Positions 1-9,063 of a DNA stretch of 64,000 nucleotides are shown piece by piece. Under the pieces are notes generated by a model that was not told the origin of the DNA, ran no database searches, and worked only from the letters and a program-made list of their open reading frames with translations. The stretch covers positions 310,001 through 374,000 of the forward strand of contig NZ_FNYS01000002.1 of assembly GCF_900109075.1 (NCBI RefSeq), given 5' to 3'. How positions within the stretch are numbered: position 1 is the stretch's first letter; each line of letters begins with the position of its first letter. A program made the translations under genes and the position numbers. The stretch comes from Myroides marinus (GTDB lineage: Bacteria > Bacteroidota > Bacteroidia > Flavobacteriales > Flavobacteriaceae).

Positions 1-87
1 AGCAAACTCTTCTTCTGTAAACGCGTTTAGTTTACTGGGTAAGGTATCTATATAATACTGTAATTTACTAAGGTCTGATGTTTTCAT
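1..87 (-). CDS. DinB-like protein, 5' end only
   Basis: The first 29 codons of a minus-strand gene whose remainder lies beyond the left edge. The ATG is at 85-87 and the frame stays open to base 1. The start of the protein (MKTSDLSKLQYYIDTLPSKL, then a short acidic stretch) resembles the first helix of DinB_2-type four-helix-bundle proteins of Bacteroidota. These are putative metal-dependent, damage-inducible or thiol-transferase-like proteins. With so little sequence, the family call is by resemblance only. Confidence 0.45.
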   Translation of the reverse strand, partial: MKTSDLSKLQYYIDTLPSKLNAFTEEEFA

Positions 88-168
88 ATTGTTTAATCAA
101 TTTAAAGTAAAAGTAAAAAAAGCCCCCCTATAGGTAGCTGATAATTATACGGAGTGCGTCTGACAAAA

Positions 169-546
169 TTAGATATTATGGGCTATACGCCAAAGAACAC
201 CTGAAGGGTCTATGAGTACAAAGTCTCTCATACCCCACTCACGATCTTCTACATCAGTAAGTCTAATAGAATACTTAGTCTGTAAATCAAGATTAACTAT
301 ATGGGTGTACCAGTCATCAGCATTCTCTACTTGTAAGTGAAACATCATATTCTCTGATGCTTCTTGATTATAAAAGTTCTGTAGAAAGAACTTCTGTGTA
401 CCACATGCTAATAGACATAGTTCATCACTCTGCCATAAAGTATCAAATCCTAAAGCGGTATAGAATGATATAGATGTTTCAAAGTCCTTACAAGGAATGA
501 AAGGCTTTAGATCGATTATAGCTAAATCAAGTGTATTCTGTTTCAT
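169..546 (-). CDS. VOC (glyoxalase/bleomycin-resistance) family protein
   Basis: A 125-residue protein of the vicinal-oxygen-chelate fold. It has the typical opening (FIPCKDFETSISFYTALGF, residues 17-35), the central part of the barrel, and a C-terminal FVLIDPSGVLWRIA segment characteristic of glyoxalase-like domains. A single VOC module is normally about 120 residues, so the gene is full length. Members bind a metal or a drug; nothing here fixes the substrate. A -7 element (TATTTTTG on the minus strand, 578-585) lies about 30 bases upstream. It is probably transcribed alone. Confidence 0.75.
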   Translation of the reverse strand: MKQNTLDLAIIDLKPFIPCKDFETSISFYTALGFDTLWQSDELCLLACGTQKFFLQNFYNQEASENMMFHLQVENADDWYTHIVNLDLQTKYSIRLTDVEDREWGMRDFVLIDPSGVLWRIAHNI

Positions 547-577
547 TAGTTCTAATTATTAAATCACCATACACTAA

Positions 578-585
578 CAAAAATA
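578..585 (-). promoter_or_regulatory. -7 promoter element of the VOC gene
   Basis: The minus strand reads TATTTTTG, a full match to the Bacteroidota housekeeping -7 consensus TAnnTTTG, about 30 bases before the VOC start codon. No clear -33 TTG was found at the right distance. Confidence 0.4.
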
Positions 586-603
586 ATAGATACTATGATA
601 AAA

Positions 604-635
604 ACATAAAAAAAGCTACTCCGAAGAGTAGCTCT
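604..635 (-). terminator. Intrinsic terminator of the lipoprotein pair
   Basis: On the minus strand an 8-bp stem (AGCTACTC/GAGTAGCT, 614-621 with 626-633) closes a UUCG tetraloop and is followed by a run of T. It lies about 25 bases beyond the stop codon of the 660-1082 gene. Confidence 0.8.
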
Positions 636-659
636 AAAATTATATGAAAGTGTTAGTCC

Positions 660-1082
660 TTACTTTTTAGTGAACTCTTCAGTTACACCATTAGCAGTAA
701 GCTTTAATACATTCTGATCCACGATCTCGTAAGTATAAGTAGCAGATTTCACAGAAGTAGAATCTGTACCAACCATAGTAGTCTCAAAGGTAATAGTGTT
801 ATCCACCATTTTCCATTTAGTGTACTGATTAGCTTGGTCTTTAATAGAAGACATTGTTCCGTCTTCTTTTAATTCAAATCCTTGTAATAAACTTGCATCA
901 GCACCATTTGGTTGTGTCCACTCACCTACCAAATGTTTCATGTCAAGAATTACAGGAGTAGACTCCGCTACTGTCTCTGTTGGTGTAGTTTCTTCTACTA
1001 CTGGAGCTTCTGTCTGTTGTTTACAAGAAGCGAAAGCGATAGCTACTAAAGCTAAAGCAAGAACTGTTTGTTTAATTTTCAT
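660..1082 (-). CDS. Small lipoprotein, lipocalin-like (paralogue B)
   Basis: A 140-residue lipoprotein. The start is placed at the ATG at 1080-1082, because from there the protein begins MKIKQ followed by a hydrophobic segment and a lipobox (FASC). An in-frame ATG further upstream would put a non-signal extension in front and overlap the neighbouring gene. After the Cys comes a Pro/Glu/Thr linker (residues 22-45), then a globular part with VGEWTQPN and GFELKEDGT motifs, as in Bacteroidota lipocalin-like lipoproteins. It follows its paralogue at 1102-1527 by 19 bases, so the two form one operon ending in the terminator at 604-635. Function unknown. Confidence 0.75.
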   Translation of the reverse strand: MKIKQTVLALALVAIAFASCKQQTEAPVVEETTPTETVAESTPVILDMKHLVGEWTQPNGADASLLQGFELKEDGTMSSIKDQANQYTKWKMVDNTITFETTMVGTDSTSVKSATYTYEIVDQNVLKLTANGVTEEFTKK

Positions 1083-1101
1083 TTGTTTAATCCGAAAAAG
1101 A

Positions 1102-1527
1102 TTACTTCTTAGTGAAAGAGTCTTTAGACTCACCATTAACTAGGTTTAATGTTGTACCATCAACCACCTCAAACTGATATGACACAGTATCTACAGCAGA
1201 TGTACCGTTACCGATGCTCTCTTGTTCTAAGAACAATTTGTCTCCGTCTACCCACCATTTGTTTGTTTTAAGCGTAGCCATATTAATAGAAGTAGCAGTT
1301 CCGTCTTCTTTTAATTCGAAACCTTGAACCTCTTTGTCATTAATAGGGTTTGGTTGAGTCCAAGAACCAACTAATACTTTAGTGTCTACAGCTACAGGTG
1401 CTGCAGTCTCTTCTACTACTTCAGTAGTTGTTGTTTCTTCTGTTACAGGAGCTTCTGGTTGTTGTTTACAAGAAGCAAAAGCGATAGCCATAAATGCGAT
1501 AGCTAAAGTCATTTTTGTTAATTTCAT
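1102..1527 (-). CDS. Small lipoprotein, lipocalin-like (paralogue A)
   Basis: A 141-residue lipoprotein. The start is at the ATG at 1525-1527 (MKLTKMTLAIAFMAIAFASC), giving a clean signal peptide and lipobox; upstream in-frame starts would overlap the promoter. It shares the whole layout with the downstream gene: an almost identical lipobox region (AIAFASCKQQ), an acidic Thr-rich linker, VG(S/E)WTQPN, QGFELKEDGT and a C-terminal FTKK. The pair is clearly a tandem duplication that has since diverged. It is probably anchored in the inner leaflet of the outer membrane. No function can be assigned beyond a lipocalin-like barrel guess. Confidence 0.75.
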   Translation of the reverse strand: MKLTKMTLAIAFMAIAFASCKQQPEAPVTEETTTTEVVEETAAPVAVDTKVLVGSWTQPNPINDKEVQGFELKEDGTATSINMATLKTNKWWVDGDKLFLEQESIGNGTSAVDTVSYQFEVVDGTTLNLVNGESKDSFTKK

Positions 1528-1946
1528 AGCTGTATAAATCATTGATTTTGATAGACCAAATGTATGCAAGCGAAGTGTGAAAAAATTATTTTAAGAACAA
1601 TTTAACCAAGCTTATAACAAACAGTAAAACAATTAATTACAAATAAACTTTTTGAATAAAATCCGTTTTTTAGTTAAAAAATAACACAGCCATTTTAAAA
1701 ATATTCTTGTGAAGTAATACAAGGATAAAAAAGAATAATACCAATATGAAACTTTCATACAATAATTAGATATGAAATACTCTTTTTTAAGTTACCTCTA
1801 TAAGTAAAATAACATAAAGAAAGTGCATCATTAGTATCAGGCACCTATTAAATGTTAAAGCATTCTTTTTTTTGCTATTTTTACTATTAAGTTTAGTAAA
1901 AATCTTATTTAAAAAAGATATTACACAACACTAAAACTAATCAATT
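1528..1946. other. Intergenic region between divergent genes
   Basis: An AT-rich spacer of 419 bases between the minus-strand lipoprotein operon and the plus-strand DUF2339 gene. It holds the lipoprotein -7 element at 1557-1564. Near 1888-1895 there is an imperfect -7-like motif (TAAGTTTA) that could serve the DUF2339 gene. No ORF or convincing RNA structure is visible. Confidence 0.5.
1557..1564 (-). promoter_or_regulatory. -7 element of the lipoprotein operon
   Basis: The minus strand reads TACATTTG, matching TAnnTTTG, about 30 bases upstream of the ATG at 1527. Its position supports the downstream start codon. Confidence 0.4.
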
Positions 1947-4463
1947 ATGGAATACTTAATCTTCCTTTTATTAGTAATCATCTTTATATTCCTAATAAGT
2001 AACTCTCAAAAGTCTAGTAAAGTCAGTACAAAACTTAATACGACTGAGCAAAAAATAGATGTACTCTATCAAATGCTAAAGGATCTACACGAGAGCGTAG
2101 ATTCTCTTAAGAAGAATGGAGTACACACAGTAGATAAACCTATCACAAGTGAGGTAGAACAAGCTGTAACAGCACCAATCCCTCCTGCCGAGGTAAGTCC
2201 TTCACCTGTTGAATCTATAAGTATAGTTCCTGAAACTATAGAACAACCTGTATTAGAATCTATAGATCCTATAGAAGACACTAATACCCCTCCTCCCCTA
2301 CCAACAAGTGAAATACAGCATACTCCAGAAGAAAACCACAGACAACAAACTGTAGACTACAATACAGCGTCTTCTTATGAGAGTAAGTTTATGAAAAAGT
2401 TAAAAGAAGTAAACTGGCTAAATGCTATCGGTATAATCACTTTAGTGCTAGGGATAGGTTTCTTTGTAAAATACGCTATTGACCAAGATTGGATTAATGA
2501 AGTAGGTCGTGTGGCATTAGGTATAGCTGTAGGTGGTATCATAGTAGGAATAGCTCATAAACTTAGTAGTAAGTATCATGTGTTTTCTTCTATACTTATG
2601 GGAGGAGGATTCGCTACATTCTACACGACTATTACCTTAGCCTTTAGAGAATACGAAATATTTAATCAGACTACTGCATTTATTCTTTTAATAGTAATAA
2701 CAATATTAGCAGTACTCTTATCTATCGCGTATAAGAGACAAGAGCTAGCGATATTTGCTTTTATTGGAGGTATGTTATCACCGCTATTAGTTAGCACAGG
2801 TGCTGGTGATCATGTTGTGTTATTCTCTTATATTTTATTATTAAATATAGGGGTGTTATTTGTTGCTATTCGTCAGAAGTGGTTAGTAGTCGACAAATTT
2901 AGTTATGTACTAACCTTTCTCTATCTACTCTCTTGGATATTCTCTAAATATCAAGTAGCGCACCAATTATCAGCTAATATATTTATTGCTTTATTCTACC
3001 TACAATTCATGGTATTATTAGTGTTACGCTATATTAACTCTTCAAAAGAAAAGTCAGATTGGCAACATTTAATATATATAGTTACAACTAACTTCATTGC
3101 TTTATTATGTTTTGCTATAATCCATAATGAAAGTCCTGGAACTAACTACTTAGGGGCTATTATTATTGGTATGGCGTTGGTTAATGCTATGTTTATCATT
3201 GTAACAACTCGAGGAGGTAAACCTATAAATAAAGATTTTGTATATACACTACTAGCTGTTACAATAGGACTAGTTTCACTTTCAATTCCAGTACAACTAA
3301 GCAAAGTGTATATCACAGTAGTATGGGCTATAGAGATGAGCGTATTATTATGGATATGGACTCGTACTAAAGCTAATTTATTTAGAGCGGGGGCTATAAT
3401 ACTAGCTGTATTGACTGTCTTATCTTATCTAATGGACATTGCTGACTTTAGAGTAGTCTATGAGATTGATACACAAACAAACAAAACAGTACTACTAAAT
3501 AGCTTGCCTATACTGATTAATAGATATACAATCACTGGTATAGTGGTATTGCTATCTTTAATATTTGCATACTTTACATTAAACAAAAATAAGATAGAGG
3601 AAGAAAGTACAATAGGATTAAAACAGCTACCTCTACCTACCCAAATAGTTCTTCAACGTGTGTACTATGTACTAACAATATTAATATCATTCTTAGTAGG
3701 GTATCTAGAAATATCTTTCCAAATGTCTAGTCGTGTAGAATACTCTGCAGATGGCTTTATAAGTGGAGCTATGCGAAGCTTTGCATTAGCAACTTACACG
3801 ATTGTTTATATAGCAACGTATTTATTCTTGAGTAAAAAGAAACCTACTCAATCGTTCTACACGTTGTCATTTATATTTTCTATCTTAATACTATTTATAT
3901 TTAGTGTTACAGTTACATCATTCAGGTATGCAATATTCTATAACGCTGATTATATACAAGCTTCATTCTTTTTACATTGGATAACTTTTGCAACACTACT
4001 GTACATCTATTACTGGCTGTATAAACATCTAAGTATCGTTACTGAACAAGTTACTTTATGGCTAAATGGTGTACTATTTATCTCCTTAGTAGTCATGTTC
4101 TCCATAGAACTAGATAATATGATGGTATGGATTAACAATCTACCAGAGACTTACTATTATACACTCTCTAATGTACACTCATATGGTTATCCTATATTAT
4201 GGGGGCTCATGGCAATGCTTTTAATGGTATTGGGTATTAATAAGCAAAAGACTGAGTTGAGAAAGTTATCTCTAATTAGCTTTGGTGTAATTATACTAAA
4301 ATTCTATCTATACGATGTATGGGGAATGTCACAAGGAGGTAAAATAGCTTCTTTCGTAGTATTAGGTATTATACTTCTAGTGGTATCATTCCTTCTAGAA
4401 CGCATTAAATTGCTTTTAAAGGACAAAGAAGCAAACAAGGATACTTCCTCTACAGAAGAATAA
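1947..4463 (+). CDS. DUF2339 polytopic membrane protein
   Basis: An 838-residue membrane protein. An N-terminal transmembrane helix (residues 1-20) is followed by a short heptad-like stretch and a Pro/Glu-rich linker (about 70-130). From about residue 155 to the end run roughly twenty hydrophobic segments, with the GIGFFVKYAIDQDWI and ERVALG-type motifs seen in DUF2339 proteins. Length and architecture fit the family, whose role is unknown (an envelope function is assumed). The next gene starts 36 bases downstream and is a probable partner, since DUF2339 genes are often followed by DUF3999 genes. Confidence 0.8.
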   Translation: MEYLIFLLLVIIFIFLISNSQKSSKVSTKLNTTEQKIDVLYQMLKDLHESVDSLKKNGVHTVDKPITSEVEQAVTAPIPPAEVSPSPVESISIVPETIEQPVLESIDPIEDTNTPPPLPTSEIQHTPEENHRQQTVDYNTASSYESKFMKKLKEVNWLNAIGIITLVLGIGFFVKYAIDQDWINEVGRVALGIAVGGIIVGIAHKLSSKYHVFSSILMGGGFATFYTTITLAFREYEIFNQTTAFILLIVITILAVLLSIAYKRQELAIFAFIGGMLSPLLVSTGAGDHVVLFSYILLLNIGVLFVAIRQKWLVVDKFSYVLTFLYLLSWIFSKYQVAHQLSANIFIALFYLQFMVLLVLRYINSSKEKSDWQHLIYIVTTNFIALLCFAIIHNESPGTNYLGAIIIGMALVNAMFIIVTTRGGKPINKDFVYTLLAVTIGLVSLSIPVQLSKVYITVVWAIEMSVLLWIWTRTKANLFRAGAIILAVLTVLSYLMDIADFRVVYEIDTQTNKTVLLNSLPILINRYTITGIVVLLSLIFAYFTLNKNKIEEESTIGLKQLPLPTQIVLQRVYYVLTILISFLVGYLEISFQMSSRVEYSADGFISGAMRSFALATYTIVYIATYLFLSKKKPTQSFYTLSFIFSILILFIFSVTVTSFRYAIFYNADYIQASFFLHWITFATLLYIYYWLYKHLSIVTEQVTLWLNGVLFISLVVMFSIELDNMMVWINNLPETYYYTLSNVHSYGYPILWGLMAMLLMVLGINKQKTELRKLSLISFGVIILKFYLYDVWGMSQGGKIASFVVLGIILLVVSFLLERIKLLLKDKEANKDTSSTEE

Positions 4464-4499
4464 TATACTTGACCAAAATGCATTAAATAAGACTCATAA

Positions 4500-5726
4500 A
4501 TGAAAACATTATATCAAATAACCTTAGCTCTATTGAGTACCTATCTCCTAGGTACTCAAATAGGTTATGCTCAACCTAAAATATATACTGTATCAATTAA
4601 TCCGATTACAGAAAGTGGATACTACAATATAGAGTTAGATACTAGACTAATAGGAGCAGCTAACTCAGGTTTCTCTAATCTCCGTATTTTACAGAAAGAT
4701 AGTACTGGTGTTGCTGAAGTGCCTTACTTTATCAGAAATGCACAACCTACTGCAAAGGAAACAAAGATTATAGATTACAAAATATTGAATAGTATAGAAC
4801 GAGATAGTATTAATCGTTTTATAGTACACAATGAAGAGGCCAAAAAAATCTCTGACTTCTACATAACTATAAATAAAGCAGATGTATCCATCAATGCTGC
4901 TGTAAGAGGTAGTAATGATAACAAGAGTTGGTTTATTGTCAAGCAAAAAAAGCCAATCTATAAATATACTTCAACTGATAAGAATGAAATTACACTATTC
5001 GTTTCTATACCTGAAGGGCAGTATAAGTATTACGAAATAGAGTTAGTCAATAATCAGTCTTCACCTTTAAAGATAAATAAGGTGACAACAGCAATTGACA
5101 CAAAGATTTATGGACAGTTCCAACCTACACTTCTGGAGTTAGCAAATACAAAAAACAATAAAAAAGATAAAACAAGTATTGTTTCGTTTACTAAACAGAA
5201 ACTACAATATAAACTGAGTAAATTAGCTATAGAAATCGATACTCCAAAAGACTACTATCGCAAAGCGATATTAAAAGACACTATAAGCAAAGTTTTAATA
5301 CCATTTATCCTCTCTTCTAAGAATAGCAATGAATTCATATTAGACGATATATTGGTGCATAACCCTTATATAGAGATCTATAATGGAGATAATACACCTC
5401 TGACAATAAAATCTGTCAAGACTTATTCATTAACTCGTTATGCAACTGCTTATTTAAATGCTAATACAAACTATACAATAAGAGTAGATAACATTACTAA
5501 GGATATGCCTGACTATGATATACAGCATTTTAAAAATGATATTCCTAGTACTTTACCAATAGTTCAGACACAAGATTTCTACTTTGATCATTTACAAAAA
5601 ACAGATCCAGAGAAAGTTAAAAAAATGGATAATACGTTGAATAATATACTTTGGGCAGTAATCATAGTAGTAGGACTAGTGATAGCACTGATATGCTACA
5701 GAACGTTTAGAAAACTAGATAAATAA
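4500..5726 (+). CDS. DUF3999-like secreted protein with C-terminal membrane anchor
   Basis: A 408-residue protein with a signal peptide (residues 1-24, ending in GYAQ), a long beta-rich extracytoplasmic region, and one C-terminal transmembrane helix (about 383-400) with a short basic tail. This type-I layout and its position right behind a DUF2339 gene match DUF3999 proteins, which are known mainly as DUF2339 neighbours. The sequence similarity is not obvious by eye, so the family name rests largely on context. Probably co-transcribed with the upstream gene. Confidence 0.6.
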   Translation: MKTLYQITLALLSTYLLGTQIGYAQPKIYTVSINPITESGYYNIELDTRLIGAANSGFSNLRILQKDSTGVAEVPYFIRNAQPTAKETKIIDYKILNSIERDSINRFIVHNEEAKKISDFYITINKADVSINAAVRGSNDNKSWFIVKQKKPIYKYTSTDKNEITLFVSIPEGQYKYYEIELVNNQSSPLKINKVTTAIDTKIYGQFQPTLLELANTKNNKKDKTSIVSFTKQKLQYKLSKLAIEIDTPKDYYRKAILKDTISKVLIPFILSSKNSNEFILDDILVHNPYIEIYNGDNTPLTIKSVKTYSLTRYATAYLNANTNYTIRVDNITKDMPDYDIQHFKNDIPSTLPIVQTQDFYFDHLQKTDPEKVKKMDNTLNNILWAVIIVVGLVIALICYRTFRKLDK

Positions 5727-5770
5727 AGAAACTTAAAAGGGGTAGCCTAGTAGACTATCCCTTTTGTTTA

Positions 5771-6349
5771 TTATTGTTTCATCTTATAATCAGTAAATAC
5801 TTTACCATTCATAATCTTATTTAGTTTAGTACCAATTAGCTTTCTTGTTAAAGAGCTCAAGCGATCTATGAATAATACACCTCTAGTATGATCATACTCG
5901 TGCTGTATGATACGTGCTGTAGTTCCATAGAATGTCTTAGTATGTGGTTGGAAATCTCTATCTAAGTACTCTATCGTAATCGACCAAGGACGTGTAACTC
6001 TCTTAAAAATATCTGGAATACTTAAGCATCCCTCTATCTCATCCCAAGTCTCATCAGATTTACCAATAATACGAGCATTGATAAAAGTCTCTCTCATTCC
6101 AGTATCCCCCTCTACGAAGTTTGCCTTGCGCTCATTCTCATCTGCATTCTCATACATCACTATACTATCTACTACGAATAGCTGCTTAGTCTCGCCTATT
6201 TGTGGAGCTGCTAATCCACACCCATAAGCGTGTTCCATAGTCTCCCACATATTATCAATTAGTTTACTTAAATCCTCTGAATTACTCTCTACAGTATCAC
6301 AGTCAACTTTAAGTGTGTTATTTCCGTATGCTAATATTGCTAATTTCAT
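5771..6349 (-). CDS. def: Peptide deformylase
   Basis: A 192-residue metal-dependent deformylase that removes the formyl group from nascent N-terminal methionine. All three family motifs are present: GCGLAAPQIG (43-52), EGCLSIP (106-112, metal ligand Cys108), and HEYDH (150-154, two His ligands and catalytic Glu). An insertion of about 20 residues after LFVVD, and the atypical opening of the protein, make this a divergent deformylase. It may be a second copy beside the usual one. It stands alone on the minus strand, convergent with the DUF2339/DUF3999 pair. Confidence 0.9.
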   Translation of the reverse strand: MKLAILAYGNNTLKVDCDTVESNSEDLSKLIDNMWETMEHAYGCGLAAPQIGETKQLFVVDSIVMYENADENERKANFVEGDTGMRETFINARIIGKSDETWDEIEGCLSIPDIFKRVTRPWSITIEYLDRDFQPHTKTFYGTTARIIQHEYDHTRGVLFIDRLSSLTRKLIGTKLNKIMNGKVFTDYKMKQ

Positions 6350-6409
6350 TGTTGTTCTATATTTGGTACAAAGTTCAAGATTAGTTCAATACTATACAAT
6401 GAACATAGG

Positions 6410-6976
6410 TTAATTAATTTGTCTGCGAATACGACTAAGTGCTTGCGGTGTGATACCAATGTAAGAAGCTATGTACTTTAAGGGTATTTGATGAATGATC
6501 TGAGGTTGCTCATCAAACAGTTTCAAATAACGTTCTGTGGCATTGTACTTTAATAAACTTAACTCGCGCTTACTCTTGTCTAAGTACATCTGTTCTGCTA
6601 CAAAACGACCCAAATAATGTCCTGCTGCTGTATGTGCATATACTTTCTGTAAATTCTCATGTGAGATTTGCCAAACTACCATCTCTCCTAAAGCTTCTAA
6701 ACTATATAAGGACGGATTGCGACTCAAGAAAGAATCATAGGCACAGGTAAACTGTTTCTCAAAACTAAAGTTAAAAGTCAACTCTGAATCTTCATTCGGA
6801 ATAAAGAACCTCAACATACCACTCTCTATAAAGAATAAATACTCCTCTACTTCTCCATATGCTGTGATTATCTCACCTTTACGATACACTTTACGTTCAA
6901 AAAAACTTGATATAAACGCCCATTCTTTATCAGTGATATCAAATATACGCTCGTAAAACTCCTTGATATGTCCCAT
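6410..6976 (-). CDS. Crp/Fnr-family transcriptional regulator
   Basis: A 188-residue regulator with an N-terminal cyclic-nucleotide-binding-like beta-roll (about 25-115; [22 protein letters not shown]) and a short C-terminal helix-turn-helix (about 160-188; [22 protein letters not shown]). No Fe-S Cys cluster is seen, so it is not a true FNR. It is divergent from recA, and the 190-base spacer contains two GCTAT/ATAGC inverted repeats that could be its operators (inference). A full promoter (TTG at 7025-7027, TACCTTTG at 6999-7006, minus strand) precedes it. Confidence 0.85.
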   Translation of the reverse strand: MGHIKEFYERIFDITDKEWAFISSFFERKVYRKGEIITAYGEVEEYLFFIESGMLRFFIPNEDSELTFNFSFEKQFTCAYDSFLSRNPSLYSLEALGEMVVWQISHENLQKVYAHTAAGHYLGRFVAEQMYLDKSKRELSLLKYNATERYLKLFDEQPQIIHQIPLKYIASYIGITPQALSRIRRQIN

Positions 6977-6998
6977 CTATAACTCTAATTATCAATAA

Positions 6999-7027
6999 CA
7001 AAGGTACAGAACATTTACAGATCACAA
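6999..7027 (-). promoter_or_regulatory. Promoter of the Crp/Fnr gene
   Basis: Minus strand: -33 TTG (7025-7027) and -7 TACCTTTG (6999-7006), 18 bases apart, about 25 bases before the start codon. The -7 sequence is repeated exactly at three other genes in this window (sufA, rnpA, ybeY). Confidence 0.55.
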
Positions 7028-7109
7028 GCTACTCAGTTGCTATAAATTATATCATAGCAAAGGCAACTCGTCATACTGCTATAATTCATAGCATAATACA
7101 GTCCCGCTC

Positions 7110-7139
7110 TTGGACTCTAAATAAATTATATTACTTTTA
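7110..7139 (+). promoter_or_regulatory. recA promoter
   Basis: -33 TTG (7110-7112) and a near-consensus -7 TACTTTTA (7132-7139), 19 bases apart, 28 bases upstream of the recA ATG. The same TACTTTTA octamer precedes the asnA leader. Confidence 0.5.
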
Positions 7140-7167
7140 CATCAGTAAGAATCTAATTTTTAAAAAA

Positions 7168-8172
7168 ATGAGTGCAGATAAAGAAGCAAAATTAAAAGCG
7201 TTACAACTTACACTTGATAAGTTAGACAAAACTTATGGTAAAGGAACAGTGATGAAGTTGGGAGATACTGCTGTAGAAGAGGTAGAAGTTATTTCTTCTG
7301 GATCATTAGGTATTGACCTTGCTTTAGGTGTTGGAGGGTTCCCAAGAGGAAGAATTATAGAGATCTATGGTCCTGAATCTTCTGGTAAAACGACTTTAAC
7401 TTTACACGCTATCGCAGAAGCACAAAAGGCAGGTGGTATTGCAGCATTCATTGATGCGGAACATGCATTTGACCGTTTCTATGCACAAAAATTAGGTGTA
7501 GATATCGATAATTTAATTATATCTCAACCAGACAACGGAGAACAAGCATTAGAAATTGCTGAAAACTTAATCCGCTCTGGAGCTATTGACTTAGTAGTAG
7601 TCGATTCTGTAGCTGCCTTAACTCCTAAGAGTGAAATCGAAGGGGAAATGGGTGACTCTAAAATGGGATTACACGCTCGTTTAATGTCTCAAGCATTGAG
7701 AAAACTAACGTCTACAATTAGCAAAACTAACTGTACTGTATTCTTCATTAACCAGTTGCGTGATAAAATTGGTGTAATGTTTGGTAACCCTGAAACTACT
7801 ACTGGAGGTAACGCATTGAAATTCTATGCTTCTGTACGTTTAGATATCCGTAAATCTACTCAAATTAAAGATGGTGAGAACGTTATCGGTAACAGAACTA
7901 AAGTAAAAATCGTTAAGAATAAAGTAGCACCTCCTTTCCGTACTGCAGAGTTTGATATTATGTATGGTGAAGGTATCTCTAAAGTAGGTGAAGTATTAGA
8001 TATGGCTGTTGACTATGATATCGTGAAGAAAAGCGGTTCTTGGTTTAGCTATGGTGATACTAAATTAGGTCAAGGTCGTGACGCTGTTAAATCAGTAATC
8101 AAAGACAATCCTGAACTAATGGAAGAACTTGAACAATTAATCAAGGACGAAATTAAATCTAAAGAAGCTTAA
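7168..8172 (+). CDS. recA: Recombinase RecA
   Basis: A 334-residue DNA strand-exchange ATPase and SOS coprotease. Walker A is GPESSGKT (68-75) and Walker B is in [10 protein letters not shown]. Loop L1 ([10 protein letters not shown]) and L2 with the [30 protein letters not shown] stretch are intact. The acidic C-terminal tail is short, as is usual in Bacteroidota. The gene stands alone, with its own promoter and a strong terminator at 8193-8228. I see no recognisable LexA box. Confidence 0.98.
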   Translation: MSADKEAKLKALQLTLDKLDKTYGKGTVMKLGDTAVEEVEVISSGSLGIDLALGVGGFPRGRIIEIYGPESSGKTTLTLHAIAEAQKAGGIAAFIDAEHAFDRFYAQKLGVDIDNLIISQPDNGEQALEIAENLIRSGAIDLVVVDSVAALTPKSEIEGEMGDSKMGLHARLMSQALRKLTSTISKTNCTVFFINQLRDKIGVMFGNPETTTGGNALKFYASVRLDIRKSTQIKDGENVIGNRTKVKIVKNKVAPPFRTAEFDIMYGEGISKVGEVLDMAVDYDIVKKSGSWFSYGDTKLGQGRDAVKSVIKDNPELMEELEQLIKDEIKSKEA

Positions 8173-8192
8173 TTGTTTCTATCCTTAATAAG

Positions 8193-8228
8193 AATCCCTT
8201 ATAACTTATGTTGTAAGGGATTTTTTTT
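8193..8228 (+). terminator. recA terminator
   Basis: A long stem (8193-8205 with 8210-8222, one wobble pair, TTAT loop) directly followed by eight T. It lies about 20 bases after the recA stop. Confidence 0.9.
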
Positions 8229-8268
8229 AGCTTGTTATTAATAACTTCTTATAGAATAAACTTAATTC

Positions 8269-8547
8269 CTATTTAAGGTGTAACTCTGCATATAAACTTG
8301 TCAAGAAAACGATATATACAAAACCGAACCAAAACAACTTTCTCTCTTGTTCATTGTCTTTAAACACTGAATAGAAAAAAAGATATATAATATCACCTAC
8401 AACCATCCCAAACAGAGTATAAACTGCTAACAAAGCTCTACCCCATTGGTCCTGCTGATCAAACACAGCCAAAGCTAAGATGTAGGGTAAAGTCAAAAAA
8501 ACTAAGAGCAAAACAAGCTTTACCCAGAAAGACTCAAAAAACCTCAT
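8269..8547 (-). CDS. Hypothetical small membrane protein
   Basis: A 92-residue protein with three predicted membrane segments (about 10-30, 37-60 and 70-88) and no recognisable family. It follows another small membrane protein (8590-8907) by 42 bases on the same strand, and the two are probably co-transcribed. Function unknown. Confidence 0.6.
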   Translation of the reverse strand: MRFFESFWVKLVLLLVFLTLPYILALAVFDQQDQWGRALLAVYTLFGMVVGDIIYLFFYSVFKDNEQERKLFWFGFVYIVFLTSLYAELHLK

Positions 8548-8589
8548 ATATTTAAATTACAAATAACATAACTAACAACAGAAAAAGTA

Positions 8590-8907
8590 TCAAGACATAC
8601 GCCCTATTAAATCAAATATGGATATAACAACCATAGCCGATACAATAAATAAATAGAAATAAAATACTCCATTAAACACAGTAGTCCAATCTTCACTAAT
8701 AACCCTTGTTTTCGTATTGCTAATCTTAAACACAATTAATATCAATGTAAAAAGGAGCATTAAAAATATAATCTCAAGTGGTACTTCATAAGAAGGTCCT
8801 TCAAAATCAATAACTCCATAAAATCCTAGATATGCAATAACCCAAGGAAATATAAATAATAACAATCCTAAAGTAGTATAGATATTTATTTTTGTTTTAC
8901 TCATCAT
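8590..8907 (-). CDS. Hypothetical small membrane protein
   Basis: A 105-residue protein with three predicted membrane segments (about 10-32, 43-62 and 77-100). Two adjacent ATG codons (MMSK) leave the exact start open by one codon. It is upstream of the 8269-8547 gene and likely heads a two-gene unit divergent from the lipoprotein gene at 9064. No family recognised. Confidence 0.6.
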   Translation of the reverse strand: MMSKTKINIYTTLGLLLFIFPWVIAYLGFYGVIDFEGPSYEVPLEIIFLMLLFTLILIVFKISNTKTRVISEDWTTVFNGVFYFYLFIVSAMVVISIFDLIGRMS

Positions 8908-9023
8908 AATACTCTCATATACAAACCATAATAACGCTAATTACACTCCAAATATTATAACAAGAACACAAACGCCTTTTATATAAAAATTGTGTTCCAC
9001 TAGGCTTGTTATAGCGAATGCCT

Positions 9024-9031
9024 TAATTTTG
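9024..9031 (+). promoter_or_regulatory. -7 element of the 9064 lipoprotein gene
   Basis: TAATTTTG matches the -7 consensus and lies 33 bases before the ATG. A TTG at 9006-9008 is slightly too close (15 bases) to be an ideal -33. Confidence 0.4.
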
Positions 9032-9063
9032 TACATTAATTCATTTACATATAAACACTACCT

